Positions 1-6,700 of a stretch of DNA of 14,427 nucleotides are shown here, piece after piece. The position numbers and the translations under genes are program-made. Source of the stretch: Pseudomonadota bacterium. Its GTDB lineage: Bacteria; Desulfobacterota; Desulfovibrionia; Desulfovibrionales; Desulfovibrionaceae. How positions within the stretch are numbered: position 1 is the stretch's first letter; each line of letters begins with the position of its first letter. The notes beneath the pieces are model-generated. The model worked only from the letters and a program-made list of their open reading frames with translations, had not been told where the DNA came from and made no database searches. Where the stretch lies: positions 1-14,427 of the forward strand of contig JAEZMB010000051.1 of NCBI GenBank assembly GCA_023435825.1, given 5' to 3'.

Positions 1-20
1 GATCATCCCCCCGGCGGGGT

Positions 21-41
21 CCAGGGGGGTAGTCCCCCTGG
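21..41. repeat. GC-rich inverted repeat (8-bp stem)
   Basis: A perfect 8-bp inverted repeat, CCAGGGGG (21-28) and CCCCCTGG (34-41), is separated by a 5-base loop. No T-run follows on either strand, so it is not a classic intrinsic terminator. It is the first of five successive hairpins in 1-176. Confidence 0.6.
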
Positions 42-51
42 CGGAGAGGTC

Positions 52-72
52 AGGAGAGGCGGAGCCTCTCCT
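52..72. repeat. Inverted repeat with 9-bp stem and GGA loop
   Basis: AGGAGAGGC (52-60) and GCCTCTCCT (64-72) form a perfect 9-bp stem with a 3-base loop. It directly precedes the dispersed 46-bp element. Function is not apparent; it may belong to a terminator cluster for minus-strand transcription leaving the RdgC-like gene. Confidence 0.6.
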
Positions 73-73
73 C

Positions 74-119
74 GTGTCGCGTCCACGAAAAGCGCATAAG
101 GCATTTCGTTGGCAGCATA
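74..119 (+). repeat. Dispersed 46-bp hairpin element, copy 1
   Basis: This stretch aligns without gaps to 11774-11819, with 34 of 46 positions identical. Shared blocks include CGAAAAGC (86-93) and CATTTCG (102-108). Copy 2 can fold an 11-bp perfect stem. The same arms here (80-90 and 104-114) keep eight Watson-Crick pairs and one G-U pair. One pair has changed from G-C in copy 2 to A-T here (85 with 109), which suggests the fold is or was maintained. Both copies lie at the 3' ends of genes and in the same orientation. It is probably a genome-wide intergenic repeat, but only two copies are visible here. Confidence 0.65.
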
Positions 120-121
120 CT

Positions 122-166
122 AAAAACCATGAGTTTTTCTTAAAAAATACTCTCGTATTTTTTAAG
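122..166 (-). terminator. AT-rich double hairpin, likely terminator of the RdgC-like gene
   Basis: A perfect 12-bp inverted repeat (139-150 and 155-166, loop TCTC) starts ten bases beyond the stop codon of the RdgC-like gene. A second small stem follows (AAAAAC at 122-127, GTTTTT at 133-138). Read on the minus strand, the first stem's descending arm carries six U residues and the second ends in five. This fits a termination region, though the layout is not canonical (GC-rich stem followed by a U-run). The strong AT bias contrasts with the GC-rich surroundings, so a protein-binding palindrome is an alternative. Confidence 0.5.
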
Positions 167-176
167 GGGCGCTACA

Positions 177-794
177 CTAACCGCCGAACTGGCTGGGTTC
201 GAGGTGTTCGATGGCCAGGCCTTTTTCCACGCCGACGATGCGTTCGGCCAGGTAGGCCGGGGTCTGGGGTTCCAGGTGCATTTCGAAGGTCGTGGTGAAC
301 AGGTCCTCGAAGAGTTCCTGGATCTTGCCGTTGGTGGTGCACAGCCAGATGACCTGGTCGATGGTGTTCCAGACGATTTCAAAGACGGCGGGGATGGGCA
401 GGGCGCGGGACATGAGCGAAAGTTTGACGCGCTCGGCGATTTCCTTTTTGCGGTCCTTGGAGACGAAGACCTTGCCTTCGTCCTTCATCTGTTCCTTTTC
501 GTGGTCGATGGCCAGGCGCAGGTGTTTCTTGAACACGGCCGGGGAGATGCGCCGGGTGTCCAGGCGCAGGGCGAAGGCCATGTAGTGGCCTTTTTCCGGC
601 GGCGAGCCACGCCATTCGGTGTCGAGGTAGTCCTCGAAGGAGGTCCAGCCGAAGGAGCGTTCGTCGGCGGTGTTGTCGATGTCCACGAAGGCGTATTTCT
701 TGAGCCGGTCCGGCGCTTCGCGCAGGGCCTGCTTGTTCACTTCGCCCACGATGCGGTAGCGGGTGAACCCGCCGCTGGCGGCTAAAAGTCCCAA
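177..794 (-). CDS. RdgC-like recombination-associated protein, short form
   Basis: The 205-residue product resembles the N-terminal and central part of RdgC, a DNA-binding protein known in Enterobacteria and Neisseria to modulate RecA recombination. Matching features are a phenylalanine-rich N-terminus (GGFTRYRIVGE, residues 8-18), an SFGW motif (47-50), a PAVFKK segment opening a charged helix rich in Lys and Glu (about 85-124), SRALPIPAVF (129-138) and a following beta-rich segment with WNT (142-144). E. coli RdgC has about 303 residues; the C-terminal third seems absent. I choose the TTG at 794 as start: AAAAGGAGG (800-808) lies five bases upstream and the protein then begins MGLLAAS, as I recall for Desulfovibrio relatives. 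An ATG at 863 would add 23 poorly conserved residues. The gene stands alone on this strand. Cytoplasmic; no signal peptide or membrane segment. Confidence 0.7.
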   Translation of the reverse strand: MGLLAASGGFTRYRIVGEVNKQALREAPDRLKKYAFVDIDNTADERSFGWTSFEDYLDTEWRGSPPEKGHYMAFALRLDTRRISPAVFKKHLRLAIDHEKEQMKDEGKVFVSKDRKKEIAERVKLSLMSRALPIPAVFEIVWNTIDQVIWLCTTNGKIQELFEDLFTTTFEMHLEPQTPAYLAERIVGVEKGLAIEHLEPSQFGG

Positions 795-799
795 GGCGT

Positions 800-808
800 C
801 CTCCTTTT
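800..808 (-). promoter_or_regulatory. Strong ribosome binding site deciding a TTG start
   Basis: The minus strand reads AAAAGGAGG, then five bases, then TTG. This near-perfect anti-16S match lies inside the longer open frame, and no comparable Shine-Dalgarno sits in front of the ATG at 863. It therefore favours the TTG start of the RdgC-like gene. Confidence 0.7.
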
Positions 809-910
809 CGCGCCGCTTGGCCGGCGCGTCCTGGCGATGGGGTCCGGCAAGCTCATAGATCAATTCGCGGCGTCGCGCCAGGGGCGGGGCCGGGGGCGTT
901 TTAGGCCGGC

Positions 911-1012
911 GCGTCGGGCGGGGCAGGGCTCAGCCGAGGACAGCGCGTCGGGCGGGGCTGGGGACAGTCGGGGACGGCGTGTCGGGCGGCACGGGGCGCT
1001 GGCGGGGACGGA
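911..1012. repeat. Degenerate 34-bp tandem repeat, three units
   Basis: The core TCGGGCGG recurs at 914, 948 and 982, exactly 34 bases apart. Units 911-944 and 945-978 agree at 28 of 34 positions; the third (979-1012) agrees with the second at 25 of 34. It lies in the roughly 300-base stretch between the divergent RdgC-like and cysteine-protein genes. The remainder of that stretch (809-910 and 1038-1080) shows nothing convincing beyond the sigma54-like motif. The repeat could bind a regulator or be a neutral slippage relic. Confidence 0.6.
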
Positions 1013-1020
1013 GAAACGGT

Positions 1021-1037
1021 TGGCATGGTAACGGCTT
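1021..1037 (+). promoter_or_regulatory. Possible sigma54-type promoter
   Basis: TTGGCATG (1020-1027) resembles the -24 element of sigma54 promoters. The obligatory GG (1022-1023) and GC (1034-1035) are separated by exactly ten bases. The -12 half (CGGCTT) matches the TTGCW consensus poorly. It lies about 60 bases before the start of the small cysteine-containing protein. No enhancer-binding-protein gene is nearby. Confidence 0.28.
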
Positions 1038-1095
1038 GGCCGATTTTGCCTTGGCCCGCCCTATGCAAGGGGAAAGGGAAACGGAGGTGTCGACC

Positions 1096-1299
1096 ATGGC
1101 CGTGTGGAACGTCAACCATAGCGACGGCAAGATGCGGTTCGGCTCGTACACCCGCAAGGCCACGACGCCCTCCGGGTGCAACGAGCCCTTCAAGAACGCT
1201 TACTGGTGTCCCAAGCGCAAGTGGTTTTCCAAGGAACCGTGCCCTTTCAGCAATCGTTTCGAGTGCATGAGCTTCGCCCGGCTGTGCGGCGGGGTGTAG
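1096..1299 (+). CDS. Small cysteine-containing protein of unknown function
   Basis: I do not recognise this 67-residue protein. The ATG is chosen because GGAGG (1083-1087) lies eight bases upstream; an in-frame ATG at 979 would add 39 low-complexity residues translated from the tandem repeat. Five cysteines stand at positions 28, 38, 49, 57 and 64, in contexts SGCNEP, YWCPK, EPCPF, FECMS and RLCGG. It is also rich in Arg, Lys and aromatic residues and has no signal peptide or membrane segment. The cysteine spacing (9, 10, 7 and 6 residues between) suggests possible metal binding or disulfides, but an odd number and the absence of CxxC pairs leave this open. A strong terminator follows 52 bases downstream, so it forms a single-gene transcript. 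That it is a true gene is well supported by RBS, composition and terminator; its role is unknown. Confidence 0.7.
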   Translation: MAVWNVNHSDGKMRFGSYTRKATTPSGCNEPFKNAYWCPKRKWFSKEPCPFSNRFECMSFARLCGGV

Positions 1300-1350
1300 C
1301 GCAAAAAGGACCGCCGCGCCGATTGGGGGCGCGGCCAACCAGCCGACACG

Positions 1351-1393
1351 CGGCCGGAACTGCCCGAGAGCGGGGCGTTCCGGCCGTTTTTTT
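1351..1393 (+). terminator. Intrinsic terminator of the small cysteine protein gene
   Basis: A perfect 10-bp stem, CGGCCGGAAC (1351-1360) and GTTCCGGCCG (1377-1386), encloses an inner CCCG/CGGG stem with an AGAG loop. Seven T residues follow (1387-1393). This is a textbook rho-independent terminator on the plus strand, and it separates this gene from the methyltransferase. Confidence 0.9.
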
Positions 1394-1437
1394 CATGCCC
1401 GGGGTCCAGGACGCGGGGGAAACGGGGATGGGGAACG

Positions 1438-1472
1438 TATAAAAGTGTCGGACTCGTGGCAAAATTGTCGGA
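1438..1472 (+). promoter_or_regulatory. TATAAA box and paired AAAAKTGTCGGA repeats before the methyltransferase
   Basis: TATAAA (1438-1443) resembles a -10 element, but no good -35 lies 17 bases upstream. Overlapping it is a direct repeat: AAAAGTGTCGGA (1441-1452) and AAAATTGTCGGA (1461-1472), 11 of 12 bases identical and exactly 20 bases apart, about two helical turns. This spacing suits a regulator binding twice on one face of the DNA. It would control the methyltransferase. Confidence 0.4.
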
Positions 1473-1504
1473 TGGGGCCACGTTTTCGCGGGAAACCGAC
1501 GCGA

Positions 1505-1534
1505 GGCCAGGCCTAGTCCCTGGCCGGGGGAGGG
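1505..1534 (+). promoter_or_regulatory. Leader hairpin abutting the methyltransferase RBS
   Basis: GGCCAGG (1505-1511) and CCTGGCC (1519-1525) form a 7-bp stem with a 7-base loop. It ends one base before the purine-rich Shine-Dalgarno GGGGAGGG (1527-1534), itself four bases before the ATG at 1539. The stem could influence ribosome access; no riboswitch class is recognised. Confidence 0.4.
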
Positions 1535-1538
1535 CGAT

Positions 1539-2456
1539 ATGGCGCTAGAAAACGACGCATCGGGCCGGCGCGGCCAGGACGCCTCCGGCGGCACGGCCAT
1601 GGCCATGGCCGTGCTGCGGGCGGCCCATCAACTGTTGGACAGGCCGCTCGTTTTCGAGGACCGGCTGGCCCTGCGCATCATCGGGGAAACGCGGGCCGAA
1701 CTGGTGCGGGCCGATCCCGGCCGCTACGACATCGGACCCTTGCGCGGGCTTCGTGTGTCGGCGGCCGTGCGCGCCCGGGCGGCGGACGACGCCTGGCGGG
1801 AAGCCAGGGCCGCCGGCGCGCGGCAATACGTGGTCCTCGGGGCCGGCCTGGACACGGCGGCCTGGCGGGAGGCCGGGACAGGCATCCGGTTTGTCGAGGT
1901 GGACCGGCCGGAAAGCCAGGCGTTCAAGGCCCGGCTGCTGGCCGAGGCCGGGCTGGACGCCAGGGCGGCCGTGTTCGCGCCGGCCGATCTCGAAGCGACG
2001 CCCCTGGCCGCGATACTGGCCGGGACGGGCCTTGACGCCGCCGCGCCGACATTTTTCACGCTCCTGGGGGCAACCATGTATCTGGAACTGCCGACCATCC
2101 GGTCGATCCTCGGGGCCATTGCCTCCCTGGCCGGCGGGGCGGTGGTGGTTTTCGATTATGCCGTCGATCCAGTCGGCCTGAGCGACAGGGAGCGGGCTGG
2201 CCGGGAGGCCGTGGCCGCCCGGGCGGCGGCCCGGGGGGAACCCTGGAAAACGGCGTTTTTGCCGCAGGAACTGGCGGCCATGCTCGGGGCTCTCGGCTTC
2301 TCAGCGGTCCAGGACCTCGGCCCCGGGGAGCTTCACCAGCGCTATCTGGCCGGGCGCACGGACGGGTTGCGCAAAAGCGGCGTCAGCCGCATCGCCATTG
2401 CCGGGACCTGGCCGGCGATTTCTGACAAAATCGAAGGTTGGCCTTCTCCGGTCTGA
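1539..2456 (+). CDS. Class I SAM-dependent methyltransferase (TIGR00027 / leucine carboxyl methyltransferase-like)
   Basis: The 305-residue protein has the hallmarks of the bacterial TIGR00027 family in the LCM superfamily. An N-terminal helix segment AAHQLLDRPLVFEDRLA (28-44) is followed by the SAM-binding motif YVVLGAGLDTAAWR (97-110). Next come the acidic VEVDRP motif (119-124), PADLEA (148-153) and the FFTLLGATMYLE strand (172-183) lining the substrate site. Length is normal for the family. Substrates of these enzymes are mostly unknown; a few bacterial relatives act on small metabolites or fatty or polyketide acids. A GGAGG-like RBS precedes the ATG by five bases. The gene ends 113 bases before mdtA, and its last bases carry the candidate mdtA promoter. 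Cytoplasmic. The family assignment is firm, the substrate unassigned. Confidence 0.88.
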   Translation: MALENDASGRRGQDASGGTAMAMAVLRAAHQLLDRPLVFEDRLALRIIGETRAELVRADPGRYDIGPLRGLRVSAAVRARAADDAWREARAAGARQYVVLGAGLDTAAWREAGTGIRFVEVDRPESQAFKARLLAEAGLDARAAVFAPADLEATPLAAILAGTGLDAAAPTFFTLLGATMYLELPTIRSILGAIASLAGGAVVVFDYAVDPVGLSDRERAGREAVAARAAARGEPWKTAFLPQELAAMLGALGFSAVQDLGPGELHQRYLAGRTDGLRKSGVSRIAIAGTWPAISDKIEGWPSPV

Positions 2457-2466
2457 CCGATATACT
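2438..2466 (+). promoter_or_regulatory. Sigma70-like promoter of mdtABC with internal palindrome
   Basis: TTGGCC (2438-2443) and TATACT (2461-2466) match the -35 (4 of 6) and -10 (5 of 6) consensus with an ideal 17-base spacer. The spacer contains the 11-bp palindrome CGGTCTGACCG (2449-2459), which includes the methyltransferase stop codon. A repressor bound there would block RNA polymerase. The predicted leader before mdtA is about 95 bases. Confidence 0.6.
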
Positions 2467-2569
2467 TTCCGGATGTAACTTTTTGGGCTTCGGCCGCGAC
2501 GTGCCGATGCAACGCCAGGGACGGCCGGTTTGGCTGCGGGCAAGCACGCAAGGACAAGGACTCTCCGTG

Positions 2570-3763
2570 ATGACGACGAAGCAGGATGGCAAGCGGTCGC
2601 TGAAAACGCTGCGTTGGCTGGCGCTCGGGCTGGCCGTGGCGGTGGGCATTGGTTTGGGCTGGCGGGAATACGGCGAGTGCCTGGCCCAGCCGGGCGGGCC
2701 GCCTCCGGGCGGACCTGCCGGCATGGGGCCGCAAGTCGTCTCGGTGACCACCGCGCCGGCCCGGGTCGGCACGGCGGCGGTGACGCTGTCCGGCATCGGC
2801 ACGGTAACGCCCTTGCGCACGGTGACGGTCAAGAGCCGGGTGGACGGCGAACTCCTGGAAGTGCTCTTCGAGGAAGGCCAGCTGGTCAAGGAAGGCCAGC
2901 TCATCGCCCGCATCGATCCGCGCTCCTTTGTCGCCCAGCTCGACCAGTACCAGGGGCAGCTGGCCAAGGACACCGCACTGCTGGAAAACGCCAAGGCCGA
3001 CCTCACGCGCTATGACAACCTCTCGAAAAAGGACATGGTGGCCGGCCAGACCCGGGACACCCAGGCCTCGCTGGTGCGCCAGTACGAAGCGGCCATCCGC
3101 ACGGACAAGGGGCTCATCGACAACGCCAAGCTGCAGATCGAATACAGCCGCATCACCGCGCCGGTGACCGGCCGGGTGGGGCTGCGCAAGGTCGACGCCG
3201 GCAACATGATCAAGGCGGCCGACTCCACCGGGCTTTGCGTCATCACCCAGGTGTCGCCCATCAGCGTGCTGTTCACGCTGCCCGAGGACCAACTGCCCCA
3301 GGTGGCCGCGCGGCTTCGGGCCGGCGAGAAGCTGCCGGTCACGGCCTATGACCGCACTATGACCAAGGCCCTGGCCAAGGGAACGCTCGCCACCCTGGAC
3401 AACCAGATCGACACCGCCACCGGCACGGTCAAGCTGCGGGCGATCTTCGACAACGCCGACGAGGCGCTTTTCCCCAACCAGTTCGTCAATGCCGAGCTGT
3501 TGCTGGAAAATCGCGACGGCGTGCTCCTGGTGCCGGCGGCGGCGGTGCAGCGCGGCCCCAAGGGAGCCCGGGCCTATGTGGTCGACGCGTCCGGCGTGGC
3601 CGCCTCGCGCCCGGTGACCGTGGGGCTGGCCGTGGGCCAGGACGTGGTCATCGAGTCGGGGCTCAAAGCCGGCGAGGTGGTGGTGGTCGAGGGGGCCGAC
3701 CGGCTGCGCGACGGGTCCAAGGTCGAGGCCCGCAACCAGGGCGGAGCCCCGGCCAAGCCATGA
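2570..3763 (+). CDS. mdtA: MdtA-type RND efflux periplasmic adaptor
   Basis: This membrane-fusion protein (397 residues from the chosen start) should bridge the inner-membrane MdtBC pump to an outer-membrane channel. A basic N-terminus and a hydrophobic segment (about 15-29) anchor or export it. The lipoyl half-motif TVTVKSRVDGELLEV (84-98) is followed by a coiled-coil hairpin (about 123-192), then ITAPVTGRVGLRKVDAGN (195-212) closing the lipoyl domain. Beta-barrel and membrane-proximal segments follow, with TLDNQIDTATGTVKLRA (275-291) and LFPNQFVNAELL (300-311), both very close to E. coli MdtA as I recall it. The ATG at 2570 has AAGGA nine bases upstream; a GTG at 2567, one codon earlier, is equally possible. 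Starting at 2438 would add 44 residues that lack a signal peptide and overlap the methyltransferase. The stop overlaps the mdtB start as ATGA. Cys37 is not in a good lipobox. Confidence 0.93.
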   Translation: MTTKQDGKRSLKTLRWLALGLAVAVGIGLGWREYGECLAQPGGPPPGGPAGMGPQVVSVTTAPARVGTAAVTLSGIGTVTPLRTVTVKSRVDGELLEVLFEEGQLVKEGQLIARIDPRSFVAQLDQYQGQLAKDTALLENAKADLTRYDNLSKKDMVAGQTRDTQASLVRQYEAAIRTDKGLIDNAKLQIEYSRITAPVTGRVGLRKVDAGNMIKAADSTGLCVITQVSPISVLFTLPEDQLPQVAARLRAGEKLPVTAYDRTMTKALAKGTLATLDNQIDTATGTVKLRAIFDNADEALFPNQFVNAELLLENRDGVLLVPAAAVQRGPKGARAYVVDASGVAASRPVTVGLAVGQDVVIESGLKAGEVVVVEGADRLRDGSKVEARNQGGAPAKP

Positions 3764-6700
3764 ACCTGTCGCGCCCTTTTATCCTGCGGCCCGTGGCCAC
3801 CACGCTCATCATGGTCGCGGTGGTGCTGGCCGGCCTGACGGCCTATTTCCAGCTCCCGGTCTCGGCCCTGCCCCAAGTGGACTATCCCACCATCCAGGTG
3901 CGGACGTTTTATCCCGGGGCCAGCCCCGACGTCATGGCCTCGGCCGTGACCGCGCCCCTGGAGCGCCAGTTCGGCCAGATGCCGGGCCTGACCGAGATGA
4001 CGTCCACGAGTTCGCCCGGGGCCTCGGTCGTCACCCTGCAATTCGCCCTGAGCCTGAGCCTCGACGTGGCCGAGCAGGAAGTCCAGGCGGCCATCAACAC
4101 GGCCACCAGCCTGCTGCCGGCCGACCTGCCCACCCCCCCGGTCTACAGCAAGGTCAACCCGGCCGACGCGCCCATCATGTCCCTGGCCCTGACCTCCGAA
4201 GCCATGGAGCTGACGGCGGTGCAGGACCTGGCCGACACGCGGCTGGCCCAGAAGATCTCCCAGCTTTCCGGCGTGGGCTTGGTCAGCGTGGCCGGCGGCC
4301 AGCGGCCGGCCGTGCGCGTGGAGGTCAATCCCACGGCCCTGGCCGCCTACGGCATCGCCGTGGAGGACGTGCGGGCGGCCATCGCCGCGGCCAACGTCAA
4401 CAAGGCCAAGGGCGGCTTCGACGGGCCGCGCCAGTCGTCGATTCTGGAAACCAACGACCAGCTCTTAACGGCCGACGAATACAAGCCGCTCATCGTCAGC
4501 TACCGCGACGGCCGGCCGGTGCGCCTGTCCGACGTGGCCGCCATCCGCACCGGCCCCGAGGACGTGCGCCAGGCCGCCTGGGTCAACGGCAAGCCGGCCA
4601 TCGTGCTCAACATCCAGCGCCAGCCCGGGGCCAACGTCATCGCCGTGGTGGACCGGGTCAAGGCCATCCTGCCCCAGTTGCGCGCGGCCCTGCCGGCCGC
4701 CGTGGATCTGTCCGTGCTGACCGACCGCACCGTCACCATCCGGGCCTCCATCGACGACGTGCAGATCGAGCTGCTGTTGGCCGTGGTCCTGGTCGTCGGC
4801 GTCATCTACCTCTTTCTCCACGACGTGCCGGCCACGCTCATTCCGGGCACGGCCGTGCCCTTGTCGCTTATCGGCACCTTTGGCGTCATGTATCTCTTGG
4901 GCTATGGGCTGAACAACCTGACGCTCATGGCGCTGACCATCGCCACCGGCTTCGTGGTGGATGACGCCATCGTCATGATCGAAAACGTGGCCCGCCATGT
5001 GGAGGACGGCACCCCGCCCTTGCAGGCGGCGCTTAACGGCGCGGGGCAGATCGGCTTCACCATCCTGTCGCTGACCGTTTCGCTGGTGGCGGTGCTCATT
5101 CCGCTGCTGTTCATGGGCGACGTGGTGGGGCGGCTTTTCCGCGAATTCGCCGTGACCCTGGGCGTGGCCATCCTGCTTTCGGCCGTGGTGTCGCTCACGC
5201 TTACGCCCATGCTGTGCGCCCGGCTTCTGGGCCGCTCGGGCCATTCCGGGGGCGGCCTGGTCGCCCGGACCTTTGGCGCGGCTTTCGGGGCCATGACGAC
5301 CTTCTACGACCGCACGTTGGTGGTGGTCCTGCGCCATCAGGGCGCGACCTTGCTGGTGGCCCTGGGCACCGTGGTGGCCACGGTGTGGATGTACGCCGCC
5401 GTGCCCAAGGGCTTTTTCCCGGTCCAGGACACGGGCGGGCTGTCCGGGGTGTTCGAGGCCCCGGCCGCCGCCTCGTTTGCCGCCATGGGCGAGGGTCAAG
5501 CCGGGCTGTCGGAAATATTGGCGGCCGATCCGGCCGTGGCCTCCACCGCCATCTTTGTCGGCGTGGACGGCGTCAACCCCAGCCCCAACGTGGGCCGCAT
5601 CGCCGTGGAACTCGTGCCCAAGGCGGCGCGCAAGGCCGACGCCGCCGGCGTGGCCCGGCGACTGGAAGAAAAAACACGGGCGCTGCCCGGGCTTACCGTG
5701 GCGCTTTCGCCCGTCCAGGACCTGTCCGTGGACGCCCGGGCCGGCCGGGCCCAGTACCAGTACGTGCTGGAAACCCCCAGCTCCCGCGACCTGGCCCTGT
5801 GGACGCCGCGCTTTGTCGAGGCGCTTGCCGCCCGGCCGGAAGTGCGCAACGTCTCCCACAACCTGGCCCTGGGGGGCAAACGCCTAAACGTCGTCATCGA
5901 CCGGGTGGCCGCCGCCCGCTACGGCCTCACCCCCGAGGACGTCGACAACGCCCTCTACAGCGCCTTTGGCCAGCGCCAGATCTCGACCATGTTCACGGAA
6001 CTGAGCCAATACCGGGTGGTGCTGGCCATGGACCCGGCCATGGCCACCGGTCCCGAGGCCCTGTCCCTGGTGCGGTTGCCGACCTCCGGCGGCGGCCAGG
6101 CGCCGCTGTCGGCCGTGGCCACGGTGACCGAGGGCGAAGCGCCGCTGGTGCGCAACCGCCAGTCCCAGTTCCCGGCCGCCACCGTCTCCTTCGACGCCGC
6201 GCCCGGGCATTCGCTTGGCGACGCCGTGGCCGCCGTGGCCGCCGTGTCGGCCCGGATCGGGATGCCGGCCAGCATTGCCGGCGATTTCACCGGCGCGGCC
6301 AAGGCCTTCGGGGAGTCGCTCAAAAACGAGCCCATCCTCATCCTGGCCGCCCTGATCACCGTCTACATCGTCCTTGGCGTCATGTACGAGAGCTTCATCC
6401 ACCCGGTGACCATCCTGTCGACCCTGCCTTCGGCCGGGGTGGGCGCGGTGGGGGCCTTGTGGCTGTGCGGCGAGGATCTCGGCATCATGGCCGTCATCGG
6501 CATTATCCTGCTCATCGGCATCGTGAAGAAAAACGGCATCATGATGGTGGACTTCGCCCTGTCCGCCGAGCGCGAGCGGGGCCTGCCCCCGCGCGAGGCC
6601 ATCTACGAAGCCTGTCTGCTGCGTTTTCGGCCCATCATGATGACCACCATGGCCGCACTTCTGGGCGCGTTGCCCCTGGCCCTGGGTTCGGGCGTGGGCA

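Noticed and set aside
204..785. 193-residue plus-strand open frame opposite the RdgC-like gene
   Set aside because: Val/Gly/Phe-rich mirror of the real gene, which has family similarity and a strong RBS.
911..1012. CRISPR array
   Set aside because: The units are contiguous and degenerate with no unique spacers, and no cas genes are present.
901..1338. 145-residue minus-strand open frame over the tandem repeat and the small cysteine protein
   Set aside because: Its C-terminal part is translated from the 34-bp repeat and the rest is antisense to a better supported gene; no Shine-Dalgarno was seen.
2570..2700. Lipoprotein signal in MdtA around Cys37
   Set aside because: The residues before Cys37 (REYGE) do not form a lipobox; an uncleaved or cleaved ordinary signal segment is more likely.
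4465..5859. 464-residue open frame on the minus strand
   Set aside because: It is antisense to mdtB with the same low-complexity His/Gly-rich composition; a shadow of codon bias.
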